Source: Planctomycetia bacterium (GTDB lineage Bacteria; Planctomycetota; Phycisphaerae; Phycisphaerales; SM1A02). From it: a stretch of 53,083 nt of DNA. Location of the stretch: the NCBI GenBank assembly GCA_005776885.1, contig SXOD01000008.1, positions 1-53,083 on the forward strand, written 5' to 3'. This document shows, piece by piece, positions 16,406-24,564 of this stretch. The notes beneath the pieces were generated by a model that saw nothing but the letters and a program-made list of their open reading frames with translations, searched no databases and had not been told where the DNA came from. The first letter of the stretch is position 1, and every line of letters starts with the position of its first letter. A program made the translations under genes and the position numbers.

Positions 16406-17335
16406 ATGCCGGAAATGGCCTCCGCCACCCAGCCTGCCGCCCCATCCGCCCCACAAGCCTCCAGCCCAGGGCCCCAGTCGGCCGTCCAGCGGCTGAGGGA
16501 GGCGCTCTTCCCGCCGCACGGAGCGAAGCGCGGCGGCGGAACCCCGTTGGTGGTCATCGGAGGTCCGTGCGTGCTCGAGGATGAGGCCACGAACCTGGAG
16601 ATCGGCAAGGTGCTTTCGCAGGCGTGTGCGCGGCTCGGCATGGTCTATGTCTTCAAGGCCAGCTTCGACAAGGCCAATCGATCCAGCGCGTCCAGCGCGC
16701 GAGGCCCGGGCCTTCGCGTCGGCTGCGATCGGATCAAGGCGATCGGCGCAGCGCTGGGCGTGCCCACCACGACTGACATCCACGAACCGGGGCACGCCGC
16801 GCATGCCGCGACGTGCGTGGACATCCTCCAGATCCCGGCCTTCCTGTCTCGGCAGACGGATCTCCTCGCCGCAGCCGGTGCCACCGGCCGCATCGTCAAC
16901 GTGAAGAAGGGCCAGTTCATGGCTCCCGCGGAGATGAAGGGCGCCGTCGAGAAGACCAGGGCAGCCGGCGCATCCGGCGTGATGGTCACCGAGCGAGGCA
17001 CCTTCTTCGGGTACCACCGACTGGTCACCGACTTCGTCGGGTTGGGCGACCTGCTGGAATGGGGACACGGCGTCAACGTGCCCACCTGCTTCGACGTGAC
17101 GCACAGCACGCAGCTCCCCGGCGCCGAGGGATCGGGGAGCGGCGGTCGACCCGAACGGGCGCCGCTCCTGGCGCGTGCAGCCGTTGCGGCCGGAGTCGAT
17201 TCGATCTTCCTGGAGTGTCACCCCGACCCATCGAAGGCGAGCAGCGACCGGGCGACCAGCCTTCCGCTGGGCGCCGTGCCCGCCCTTTTGGAGTCATTGG
17301 CGGCGATCCGGCTGGCCACCGCTAGAATGCCCTGA
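16406..17335 (+). CDS. kdsA: 3-deoxy-8-phosphooctulonate (KDO-8-P) synthase
   Basis: 309 residues. The enzyme condenses arabinose 5-phosphate and phosphoenolpyruvate to KDO-8-phosphate for the LPS inner core. Hallmarks are VIGGPCVLEDEATNLEIG, VFKASFDKANRSSASSARGPG, TTDIHEP, DILQIPAFLSRQTDLL, VNVKKGQFMAP and the C-terminal SIFLECHPDPSKASSDR. The segment VIGGPCVLE contains the Cys of metal-dependent KdsA, and the later ECHPDP keeps the metal-type pattern. ATG 16415 is an alternative start. The stop overlaps the mcsA start (TGATG). With the lpx genes at 40 kb it shows that the organism makes LPS with KDO. Confidence 0.94.
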   Translation: MPEMASATQPAAPSAPQASSPGPQSAVQRLREALFPPHGAKRGGGTPLVVIGGPCVLEDEATNLEIGKVLSQACARLGMVYVFKASFDKANRSSASSARGPGLRVGCDRIKAIGAALGVPTTTDIHEPGHAAHAATCVDILQIPAFLSRQTDLLAAAGATGRIVNVKKGQFMAPAEMKGAVEKTRAAGASGVMVTERGTFFGYHRLVTDFVGLGDLLEWGHGVNVPTCFDVTHSTQLPGAEGSGSGGRPERAPLLARAAVAAGVDSIFLECHPDPSKASSDRATSLPLGAVPALLESLAAIRLATARMP

Positions 17336-17844
17336 TGCGCTGCGACGTCTGCGGAAAGCCCGCTTCCGTCCACGAGATCGTGATCAACAACGGTGAAAAG
17401 ACCGAGGTTCACCTGTGCCTTGAGCACGCCGTGGAAGCCGGGCTGAGCATCCCATCTGCGCAGCCGATCGCCAAGCTGCTCGCCGGGCAGGTCCGGAAGA
17501 AGCAACGGCCGGTGACCATCCTCTGCCCACACTGTGGGTTGTCGCTCTCCGACTTCAAGAAATCGGCCCGCCTCGGCTGCCCCCACTGCTATGACTCGCT
17601 CGGGGAATCACTCGAAGCGGCCATCATGGGGACGCAGGGCGGTGCGTCGGCACACCACGGCGAGTCGCCCACCAACGCCAGCACGATGGAGGCGAATCGG
17701 TTGCTGCGAGCCTCGTTGGTCCGCGAGCTGGAAGCGGCCGTGTCGGCCGAGCAGTATGAGCGCGCCGCCGGACTTCGCGATCGACTGCAGTCGCTGGCCG
17801 AGGATGACGGACCCGAGCGGGCGACCGGAGCGGACGGCCAATGA
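17335..17844 (+). CDS. mcsA: McsA-like zinc-finger and UVR-motif protein
   Basis: 169 residues. Four Cys pairs are visible: CDVC at 3-6, CLEH near 28, CPHC near 63 and CPHC near 82, forming zinc knuckles as in McsA. Residues 125-155 (SLVRELEAAVSAEQYERAAGLRDRLQSL) are a UVR (UvrB/UvrC) helical motif. McsA activates the McsB arginine kinase and feeds CtsR/ClpC-type quality control in Firmicutes. The gene overlaps kdsA by one base and mcsB by four, which supports the assignment. Confidence 0.92.
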   Translation: MRCDVCGKPASVHEIVINNGEKTEVHLCLEHAVEAGLSIPSAQPIAKLLAGQVRKKQRPVTILCPHCGLSLSDFKKSARLGCPHCYDSLGESLEAAIMGTQGGASAHHGESPTNASTMEANRLLRASLVRELEAAVSAEQYERAAGLRDRLQSLAEDDGPERATGADGQ

Positions 17845-18911
17845 GGTTGGTCACCCCGAGCATCTGGACCGCCGGCGAGGGCCCTGACTCCGACGTCGTG
17901 ATGTCCACGCGCGTCCGTCTGGCCCGAAACCTGCAGGAAGTGACCTTCATCGGGCGAGCCAGCCTCATCCAGGCGACCGAGACCGCGCAGGCGGTACAGC
18001 GTGCGGTGGCTCGGTCAGAGTCGCTGAAGGGGATGAACTGGCTGGACCTCACGGCCATCACGGCACGCGACCGCGCCCTCCTCGTGGAACGTGGCCTTGT
18101 CGGCGAACACTTCTCGACGGCCAATCACCCACGAGGCATGGCCATCGCCGATCACGGCGAAGTGAGCATCTTGGCCAACGAGGAAGACCATGTGCGTGTG
18201 CAGGCCGTGCGCTCGGGATCCCGTGTGGCGCAAGCGCTGGAAGCCGCGCGGGACGTGGAGCAGGCCCTCGGCCAGCACCTCCCGTTTGCGTTCCATTCAC
18301 GGTGGGGATTCCTCACCGCGTGCCCGACCAATGTCGGGACCGGCCTCCGCGTCAGCGTGATGGTGAGCCTGCCGGCGATGGCACTCACGGGGCAGGTTCC
18401 ACGGCTCCAGCGAGCAGCCAAGGAGCTGCATCTTGCCATCCGCGGTTTCCGTGGCGAAGGGACAGGCCACGAGGCGGACCTCTTCCAGGTCAGCAACCAG
18501 ATCACGCTCGGCCGGAGTGCCTCGGAGTTGGCCGATGATTTCTCGCGCGCGATCGTCCCGGAGCTTGTCGAGTGGGAACGGGCCGCGCGGCGCGCGTACC
18601 TCCAAGCGAATCGATGGCCCGCCATCGATCGCGCGGCGCGGGAGGTGGCGATGCTCCAGTCGTGTCGCCTGATGGCACGGGACGAGGCGATGAAGCGGCT
18701 GGGTCGCGTGCGCCTTGGCGTGAGCCTGGGTCTCATTCAGGGGGCGAGTTACGTCCAACTCTCGTCGCTCATGCTCCGGATCCAGCCGGAACATCTGGCC
18801 ATCGAGCGTCCTGCCGCGTCGCATGGCGTTGAGCAAGACAGGCTGGAGCGCGCGAGGCTCCTCCGGGAATCGTTTGCCAGCGTGTCGGTGAGCGGCTGCG
18901 ACGCCTCCTGA
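17841..18911 (+). CDS. mcsB: Protein-arginine kinase McsB
   Basis: 356 residues of the ATP:guanido phosphotransferase fold. Signatures are DSDVVMSTRVRLARNLQEVTF, the central ILANEEDHVRVQ loop, FHSRWGFLTACPTNVGTGLRVSVMVSLP (catalytic Cys in TACPTN) and FRGEGTGHEADLFQVSNQITLG. It phosphorylates arginine side chains, marking proteins for Clp degradation. Its start overlaps the mcsA stop as ATGA. McsB is best known in Firmicutes but is also found in planctomycetes. CtsR and ClpC are not in the window. Confidence 0.95.
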   Translation: MRLVTPSIWTAGEGPDSDVVMSTRVRLARNLQEVTFIGRASLIQATETAQAVQRAVARSESLKGMNWLDLTAITARDRALLVERGLVGEHFSTANHPRGMAIADHGEVSILANEEDHVRVQAVRSGSRVAQALEAARDVEQALGQHLPFAFHSRWGFLTACPTNVGTGLRVSVMVSLPAMALTGQVPRLQRAAKELHLAIRGFRGEGTGHEADLFQVSNQITLGRSASELADDFSRAIVPELVEWERAARRAYLQANRWPAIDRAAREVAMLQSCRLMARDEAMKRLGRVRLGVSLGLIQGASYVQLSSLMLRIQPEHLAIERPAASHGVEQDRLERARLLRESFASVSVSGCDAS

Positions 18912-18968
18912 GGGTCGGCCGGCGAGACCCGCTGCCGAGCGGCCGTGCGGCCTCCAGTTCACCTCGGG

Positions 18969-19283
18969 TCAGGACGCCGTCGCCGCGGCCAGCCGCGCGT
19001 GGATCCGGTCAGCCTCGTCGGCACAGTCGAAGTCCTTCACGGTGATCCCGTTCGCATCGTGCGTGGAGAGCGTCAGCGTCACCTTGGAGTACCGGATGAG
19101 GATGTCGGGATGGTGCTGGACCCGCTCGGCGTGCTCGGCGACGAGGTTCACAAACCGCATGGCGTGCACGAAATCAGTAAAGGCGTACGCGCGCTGCAGG
19201 GCGTCGCCGATGCGGCTCCAGTCGCCTCCGCCGGGTGACGAGGCGAGTCGGGCATCCACGGCGGCGAGGTCCATCGCATCCAT
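18969..19283 (-). CDS. 4a-hydroxytetrahydrobiopterin dehydratase (pterin carbinolamine dehydratase)
   Basis: 104 residues. The PCD signature is present: FTDFVHAMRFVNLVAEHAERVQHHPDI with the [E/Q]-x-x-x-HHP active site, followed by YSKVTLTLSTHDANGITVKDFDCADEAD. PCD recycles the pterin cofactor of aromatic amino acid hydroxylases, and some members act in molybdopterin or other roles; no hydroxylase is in the window. TATACT sits exactly 6 bases before ATG 19283, so the mRNA is probably leaderless. The frame is open upstream to 19799 but that part is antisense to gluQ. Confidence 0.9.
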   Translation of the reverse strand: MDAMDLAAVDARLASSPGGGDWSRIGDALQRAYAFTDFVHAMRFVNLVAEHAERVQHHPDILIRYSKVTLTLSTHDANGITVKDFDCADEADRIHARLAAATAS

Positions 19284-19289
19284 CGTGTC

Positions 19290-19297
19290 AGTATAAA
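19290..19297. promoter_or_regulatory. Symmetric bidirectional -10 element between PCD and gluQ
   Basis: Plus strand TATAAA (19292-19297) lies 8 bases before GTG 19306. Minus strand TATACT (19295-19290) lies 6 bases before ATG 19283. The two -10 hexamers overlap in the 22-bp gap, so one site probably starts both transcripts. No good -35 is seen on either side. Confidence 0.55.
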
Positions 19298-19305
19298 CCT
19301 CGCGA

Positions 19306-20268
19306 GTGACCACTCCCACGCGCTGCACCCGATTGGCCCCCACTCCCAGTGGTCCACTCCACCTTGGCCACGCCGTCTCATTCCTCGTCGCCTGGGGCCT
19401 GGCCAGGCACGAAGGCTGGCGCATTGTCCTGCGGATCGAGGACATCGATGCGGCGCGATGCCGACCCGAACATGAGCAATCGATTCGCGACTGCCTCCGC
19501 TGGCTGGGACTTGACTGGGACGCCGAGGTGGAGGCACAGGCTGGACGTCGGCCACGGCACGTCGCGGTCATGGACTCGCTGTGCGCTGACGGAATGGCCT
19601 TCCATGCCACGCCGTCGCGGCGGGAGCTGCGGGCCATCAAGGCAGTCGCGGGCGGCGATGGGGGCGACGAGGCCGCGCCGCACGCCGGGGAGCCGGTGCT
19701 TCGATTCCCTCCCTCGATGCGGCCCGCGGTCGCCCGCGTCCGCTTTGACCCCTCCACGGGCCCGTGGCGATTCCGCAACGATGCCGGCCCCACCCTCATT
19801 CAGGATGGCTTCCTGGGAACGCTCACGATGGACACCGCTTCGGTGTGGGGTGACCCCATCGTGTGGACACGGTCGGGCGCACCCAGTTACCAGCTGGCGG
19901 TCACGGTCGACGACGGCGATGACGGCGTGACTGATGTCGTTCGCGGCGCGGACCTGTTCCAGTCGGCGGCGTTGCAGACCGTCCTCCACCGAGGGCTGGG
20001 CCGCACCCCGCCGCGGTGGTGGCACGTCCCGCTGGTGCTGGACGCAGGCGGTGCGCGCCTGGCGAAGCGCACTGGCGCGATGAGCCTGCTCCAGATGAAG
20101 GAGTGCGGCGCGTGCGCTGGCGAGCTGGTCGCGCGAGTGGCCTCGATGATCGGGCTGCGTGACGGCACCGCGCCGGTGACTTCAGCCGAGTTTGCCCGCC
20201 TCTGCAATCCCGCGACGTTGCGCGAACACTGCTTGAAGCGGCGCGACGGGATCGTGGCACTCCCCTAG
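19306..20268 (+). CDS. gluQ: Glutamyl-Q tRNA(Asp) synthetase
   Basis: 320 residues from a GTG. This is a truncated class I glutamyl-tRNA synthetase without an anticodon-binding domain. It has the HIGH-type motif in PTPSGPLHLGHAVSFL, RIEDIDAARCRPEHE, DGFLGTLTMD, SYQLAVTVDDGDDGVTDVVRGADL and a KMSKS-equivalent LAKRTGAMSL. GluQ attaches glutamate to queuosine at position 34 of tRNA-Asp. The Cys zinc ligands seen in the E. coli enzyme (C-x-C ... Y-x3-C) are not visible between residues 95 and 125. Length is close to the family's usual 290-310. Confidence 0.9.
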   Translation: MTTPTRCTRLAPTPSGPLHLGHAVSFLVAWGLARHEGWRIVLRIEDIDAARCRPEHEQSIRDCLRWLGLDWDAEVEAQAGRRPRHVAVMDSLCADGMAFHATPSRRELRAIKAVAGGDGGDEAAPHAGEPVLRFPPSMRPAVARVRFDPSTGPWRFRNDAGPTLIQDGFLGTLTMDTASVWGDPIVWTRSGAPSYQLAVTVDDGDDGVTDVVRGADLFQSAALQTVLHRGLGRTPPRWWHVPLVLDAGGARLAKRTGAMSLLQMKECGACAGELVARVASMIGLRDGTAPVTSAEFARLCNPATLREHCLKRRDGIVALP

Positions 20269-20277
20269 ACTCGACGG

Positions 20278-21486
20278 ATGGCGTTCGCCACGACTTCGGA
20301 CCTTTCGTTGCGCACCATCCATGTGCTGGTGGTGGGCCAAGACTCGCTTGCGACGTCTCAGGTGGCGGCCAGGCTTGAGGCCATGGGCGGATTTGTCACT
20401 TCGATGCCGGAGGCCCCATCACTCCCCGTCGGTGCGCTGGGGACCACCGGGGGCCGGGCCATGCTTCTCGTGGTGGGATCGCCGCGCGGCGCGGCCATGA
20501 TGGCCCTGTGCGCCGATGCGAGGGAAGCCAACGTGCCGGTGGCGGCCATCGCTGACTCCAGTGACGTGCCCGATGGCGTCCACGCGGCTGGCAGCGACGC
20601 GGCCCCCGACGAAGTCGCCGGATTCCTCCGTGGCATCATGGCTCGCCAGTCCGTGGTTCGAGACCTTGGAGACCAACTGTCGCGCGCGACCCAGCAGGAC
20701 GCGCCGCTGCGAAGCGAGATGAATCGGCTGCAGGACGAGCTCTCCCTGGCCGCCAGCGTCCAGCGGGAGTTTCTTCCTCGCGCGCTCCCTCGCGTGGGCG
20801 ACTGGACGACCGCCGCGCTCTGGCGGCCCGCCAGCTACGTGTCGGGCGACATCTACAACGCCTTCCGCGCCGATGAGCACCACCTCGCGATCTTCATCGT
20901 CGACGCCGTCGGCCACGGCGTGCCCGCGGCGCTGCTGACGTTGGTGCTGGCGCGAGCCATGCCGATCAAGAAGATCGAGCCCGGCCACTATCGCCTCTAC
21001 ACCCCCGCCGAATCGCTCCGCCTGCTCAATCGCGAGATGGTCCAGTACACCGGCCGCCATGCTCGATTTGCCACGGCGGCCTACGCGCTGGTCGACCTTC
21101 GCACCGGGCGGACGCGCGTGGCCACGGCCGGCCACCCAGCCGTGCTCAAGATTGGTGCCGGCGGGACGATGGCCCCGGTGGAGAGTTCCGGCCCGATCCT
21201 CGGGATCCTGGAGGACGCGGAGTTCGAGGAGCGCGAGGTGGAGGTCGGCCCTGGCGAGGGGCTGATGCTCTACACCGATGGATTCGAGCACCTGTACCCG
21301 AAGGCCCATCCGACGATCGCGGGCGCCATGCTCCCCACCGACCAGTTCCTGTCCCTCTTCCAGGACGCCGCCGCGCGCGGGCAGGCCACAGCGATCGCCG
21401 CGCACGTGGAAGAAGCGATTGACCGCGCCAAGGGCGGGCTGCCGCTCATCGATGACGTGACGCTGGTGGTGGCCACCCGCTCGTGA
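20278..21486 (+). CDS. SpoIIE-type PP2C serine phosphatase with N-terminal receiver-like domain
   Basis: 402 residues. Residues 12-125 look like a degenerate receiver fold (TIHVLVVGQDSLATSQVAARLE at its start), but the phospho-acceptor Asp is not evident. Residues 130-165 form a coiled-coil linker (LRSEMNRLQDELSLAASVQREFLP), the usual switch helix of RsbU-type phosphatases. Residues 175-400 form the SpoIIE domain: PASYVSGDIYNAFR (first metal site; the second Asp of the usual GD-x-Y-D is Asn), FIVDAVGHGVPAALLT, ATAGHPAVLKIG, GLMLYTDGFEHLYP and DDVTLVVA. Likely role: partner switching that frees a sigma factor or similar regulator. TAGACT lies 6 bases before the ATG. Confidence 0.88.
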   Translation: MAFATTSDLSLRTIHVLVVGQDSLATSQVAARLEAMGGFVTSMPEAPSLPVGALGTTGGRAMLLVVGSPRGAAMMALCADAREANVPVAAIADSSDVPDGVHAAGSDAAPDEVAGFLRGIMARQSVVRDLGDQLSRATQQDAPLRSEMNRLQDELSLAASVQREFLPRALPRVGDWTTAALWRPASYVSGDIYNAFRADEHHLAIFIVDAVGHGVPAALLTLVLARAMPIKKIEPGHYRLYTPAESLRLLNREMVQYTGRHARFATAAYALVDLRTGRTRVATAGHPAVLKIGAGGTMAPVESSGPILGILEDAEFEEREVEVGPGEGLMLYTDGFEHLYPKAHPTIAGAMLPTDQFLSLFQDAAARGQATAIAAHVEEAIDRAKGGLPLIDDVTLVVATRS

Positions 21487-21513
21487 GCCCACACGGAGGC
21501 GGGCGATGCCCGC

Positions 21514-22116
21514 TCAGCGTCTGGCGGCAAGGGCCACCACGGCCTTGGCCAGCTGGTCAAACTCCAGGTTCACCACGTCACCGGCGCGCAGCGCCCCAAG
21601 GAGTGTGGCCCGGATGGTCTGGGGAATCAGCGCGACGGCAAACGACCCCGCACGGCGATCCACCCGCGCAAGCGTGAGGCTCACGCCATCCAATGCGATC
21701 GACCCATGGTCGAGCAGCCACTGTGCCTGTGCCGGATCGACAGAAACCGTGACGCGGCAGCCGTCCCGTGCGCACACGTCGACCACGGTCCCCGTCCCAT
21801 CGACGTGCCCCTGCACCACATGCCCGCCAAGCGGTTCCCCGGCGAGGAGTGCACGCTCCAGGTGCACGCGGTGGCCTGGCCTCAGGGACCCAAGCGTGGT
21901 CAAGCCCAAGGTCTGCGGGATGACGTCAAACTGCAAGCCGTCAGCAACCACGTCAACCACGGTGAGGCAACAGCCGTTGACCGCGATGGAGTCGCCCAGC
22001 CGGATTGAACCCAGCGCGGAGACGCCGCCGTCGACACCCACGACAAGTTGGCGACCGGCCGCGGTGGGTTGGGAGTGGGCCACCGTGCCCAGTGACCGGA
22101 TGAGTCCCGTGAACAT
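21514..22116 (-). CDS. ribE: Riboflavin synthase, alpha subunit
   Basis: 200 residues with the duplicated lumazine-binding domain. The start MFTGLIRSLGTV is invariant in the family. The first half has GDSIAVNGCCLTVV and FDVIPQTLGLTTLG; the second has GGHVVQGHVDGTGTV, GSIALDGVSLTLARV and LIPQTIRATLLGALRAGDVVNLEFD. It dismutates two 6,7-dimethyl-8-ribityllumazine molecules into riboflavin. It begins 4 bases after the SpoIID gene stop, so it is the last gene of that operon. The open frame upstream to 22491 is antisense-like and was trimmed. Confidence 0.95.
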   Translation of the reverse strand: MFTGLIRSLGTVAHSQPTAAGRQLVVGVDGGVSALGSIRLGDSIAVNGCCLTVVDVVADGLQFDVIPQTLGLTTLGSLRPGHRVHLERALLAGEPLGGHVVQGHVDGTGTVVDVCARDGCRVTVSVDPAQAQWLLDHGSIALDGVSLTLARVDRRAGSFAVALIPQTIRATLLGALRAGDVVNLEFDQLAKAVVALAARR

Positions 22117-22120
22117 GGCG

Positions 22121-23605
22121 CTACCAAGCCACCACGATGTCCGCGCCCGGGTAGTACCGCGCGAGGATTTTCCGGTAGTCCGCACCGCTGCGAGCCATGG
22201 CCTGTGCGCCGTACTGGCACATCCCGCAGCCGTGGCCGAAGCCAAGGCCATCCAGCGACCAACGTCCATTCCCCGAGGTTCGCACTTCGAAGTCGCCGCT
22301 GCGCACCGTGGCGGCGCCCTTCGGTGCGTATCGATTGAGGGCCACCCGGAGATCCTCGGCCGGAACCGTGAAGGAGTGCCCGTCCGCATCGCGCACGACG
22401 TAATCGATCGCGCGCCCGGCGCTGTTGTCATGCGCGCGCTGCACCGAGACGATGCGCCCCAGCCCGCTGGCCGCCTTGGAGTGGATCGCACGCCCCCAGG
22501 CGCGGAGTCGCTCTCGCAGGTCGGCTTCGCGCAGCTCCACCGACCAGGCCCTGGGCTTCGCCCCCTCGCAGCAGACTTCGGAAAGTCGAGGTCCGTGATC
22601 GCCCGAACGCAGTGGCCAGATGTCGTGGTGCGGATTGGAACTCACGGAGTCCGCCACGTTGGCGCCACGCCCGCCACAGCAGGACGAGTAGTACGCGGGG
22701 ACCACCTTGCCATCAAACACCAGCACCTGGCCCCGAGTGGAGCTCGCGCCTTGCACGGCCTGCGGCCGGGTCGTCACCCCCACGAAGGCTTGGTTCCGCT
22801 CGCCAGCCACCACGTCGAAGTGGCGCCGTGCGGCCCATCGATCCATTTCGACCAGGGCGTAGGAACGTGCCGCCACCGCCTGGGCCCGGTACGCATTGAT
22901 GTCCCACGCGGGCAGGAGTTCCTTCGCGATGACGCCGGGGACGTAGTCCTCAAGCTTCACCTGGTCGACGACATCCACCCCCGTGGAGGTTGGGTGCAGC
23001 GTGATGGAGCCGGGCCAGGTGATCGCGTCCCAGACGATCGACTGGTCAGCATCGGCCAGTGGATGGACCTCAAGCGGTCGTGCGGCATCGAATCGACGGA
23101 CTGCCGGCTCCGTCCCGGCGCGCCCCGTCACGATCCAGCCATCGCTCGCGCGCGACACCGCAATGGGCGTCGCCATCGTGGCGGAGTTTCCCGTGCCGGG
23201 TTGTGCCAGCCACACGAAGTGCTGCGGGTGGTCAAACCGGAGTTCTCCCACGGCGACTGAATCGCCGATGCGCACCCGCACCAGTGGCTCGTGTTCCGGC
23301 GGTGCTGGGAGCGGCCTGGGGACAGGAGCCGATGCCGAGGCCGGAGCTGTGGCCGAAGCCGTGCCCCCGCCAGTCGATCCATCGGAGGGAGTGGACGTTG
23401 GTGCCGAGGGCTGCCTGGGTGCCTCCCGAGCAGCGCTTGTTTCCTCTGTCGCCACGCATCCGCCCGGGCCAGGGGCAATGAGGATCGAGACCACCCCCGC
23501 GAGTGCCACCAGGCTGGAGAGCAGTATTCGCTGTGCGGCGTGGAGGCGCGAGGCACGCGGTGCACGCGCCGGGATGGCATCCGCGGTGCGTGCGATGCCG
23601 GTCAT
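22121..23605 (-). CDS. SpoIID/LytB domain protein (peptidoglycan-directed)
   Basis: 494 residues. Start ATG 23605 overlaps the upstream stop as ATGA. A hydrophobic segment at 28-50 (ILLSSLVALAGVVSILIAP) is a signal or anchor, followed by a Ser/Thr/Pro/Ala-rich linker of about 60 residues. The SpoIID fold starts near residue 205: DYVPGVIAKELLPAWDINAYRAQAVAARSYAL with the catalytic Glu in AKE, then AYYSSCCGGRGANVADS and the C-terminal GFGHGCGMCQYGAQAMARSG. SpoIID is a lytic transglycosylase acting on denuded glycan during sporulation. In non-sporulating bacteria these proteins presumably trim the sacculus. Confidence 0.9.
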   Translation of the reverse strand: MTGIARTADAIPARAPRASRLHAAQRILLSSLVALAGVVSILIAPGPGGCVATEETSAAREAPRQPSAPTSTPSDGSTGGGTASATAPASASAPVPRPLPAPPEHEPLVRVRIGDSVAVGELRFDHPQHFVWLAQPGTGNSATMATPIAVSRASDGWIVTGRAGTEPAVRRFDAARPLEVHPLADADQSIVWDAITWPGSITLHPTSTGVDVVDQVKLEDYVPGVIAKELLPAWDINAYRAQAVAARSYALVEMDRWAARRHFDVVAGERNQAFVGVTTRPQAVQGASSTRGQVLVFDGKVVPAYYSSCCGGRGANVADSVSSNPHHDIWPLRSGDHGPRLSEVCCEGAKPRAWSVELREADLRERLRAWGRAIHSKAASGLGRIVSVQRAHDNSAGRAIDYVVRDADGHSFTVPAEDLRVALNRYAPKGAATVRSGDFEVRTSGNGRWSLDGLGFGHGCGMCQYGAQAMARSGADYRKILARYYPGADIVVAW

Positions 23606-24519
23606 CCCTCGAGTGGACGGAAGCCGAGGCTGCGCTCGACGAGCAGGTTTCGCAGTTCGTCCAGGCTGGTGGTGCCGAAGTTCTTGATGCCCATCAGCTC
23701 CGCTTCGGTGCACATCGCGAGGTCGCCGACGGTGCGGATGCCCAGGTGGGCGGTGGCCCGCCGCGCGCGGACCGAGAGTGCGATTCCGGTCAGCGGCGTA
23801 TCGAGCAGGTCTCGACCGACGCGCTGCTCCAGCGAGGCAAAGTGCGGGTCGTCGCTCGTGGAACCCACGCGCCGCTCGGTCGAGCTTTGCCCCAGCGACA
23901 GCCCCTTCTGCGAAAGGGCCCGCTTGATTTCATCCAGTGACTGGTCGCCGAAGTTTCGGTAGGCGAGCAACTCGGCTTCGGTCACCCGGACCAGGTCGCC
24001 GAGCGTCCGGATGTTCATCTTGCGAAGGCAGTTCCGCGCGCGGAGCGACAGGTCCACGTCGGTCACCGGAATGTCGTAGAGCGCATTTCGCTGCGGATCG
24101 ACCTGCTCGGCGGGTTCGACCAGCCGGGCGGTGGCGCCGCCGGAGACGTTGCGCAAGTAGAGGCGGGCACGGGCGTTGTTGGGATCCACTTCGAGCACGC
24201 GGCGAAGGCATCGCTCCGCCCGGGTGAACTCGCCCGAGTCCTCAAAACGGATCGCCTGATTGAGCAAGGCCCTCACGGGCGGGTGCGGCAGGTGGATGAT
24301 TTCCTCGTACACCCGCGCGGCGGCGTGGTCGTCACCGTGCTTGTCCAGGAGGTAGGCCAGCTTCACCAAGGCCGCGGGGTGCCGTCCCGACTCGGCGATC
24401 GCAGCCTCGATGGCCCCGATCGCGGCACTGAACCGGCCGCCAGCCTCCAGCTCCTCGGCTTTGTCGAGGGCCGAAGCCAACGCCGGTGGTATGGCATCGA
24501 GTGTGGGATGTGGCGTCAT
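23602..24519 (-). CDS. TPR protein with two RNA polymerase alpha C-terminal domains
   Basis: 305 residues. Residues 15-125 form about three TPR-like helical pairs (ALDKAEELEAGGRFSAAIGAIEAAI; ALVKLAYLLDKHGDDHAAARVYEEII; LLNQAIRFEDSGEFTRAERCLRRVLEVDPNN). Residues 150-215 match alphaCTD: LSLRARNCLRKMNIRTLGDL, VTEAELLAYRNFGDQSLDEIKRAL and the terminal KGLSLG. Residues 238-305 repeat it: LSVRARRATAHLGIRTVGDLAMCTEAELMGIKNFGTTSLDEL, ending in RSLGF. The real RpoA is not in the window and the alpha N-terminal dimerisation domain is absent here. AlphaCTD binds UP-element DNA and activators, so this is probably a transcription-associated adaptor. The frameshifted neighbour frames are shadows. Confidence 0.88.
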   Translation of the reverse strand: MTPHPTLDAIPPALASALDKAEELEAGGRFSAAIGAIEAAIAESGRHPAALVKLAYLLDKHGDDHAAARVYEEIIHLPHPPVRALLNQAIRFEDSGEFTRAERCLRRVLEVDPNNARARLYLRNVSGGATARLVEPAEQVDPQRNALYDIPVTDVDLSLRARNCLRKMNIRTLGDLVRVTEAELLAYRNFGDQSLDEIKRALSQKGLSLGQSSTERRVGSTSDDPHFASLEQRVGRDLLDTPLTGIALSVRARRATAHLGIRTVGDLAMCTEAELMGIKNFGTTSLDELRNLLVERSLGFRPLEG

Positions 24520-24564
24520 GGGGTGGAGGATCGAAACAGGATCGTAGCAATCGCGCGGTTGGGC

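Noticed and set aside
15419-17221. Long 600-codon minus-strand frame as one protein
   Set aside because: Only the part from TTG 16210 onward is protein-like (DUF1444). The remainder is antisense to kdsA.
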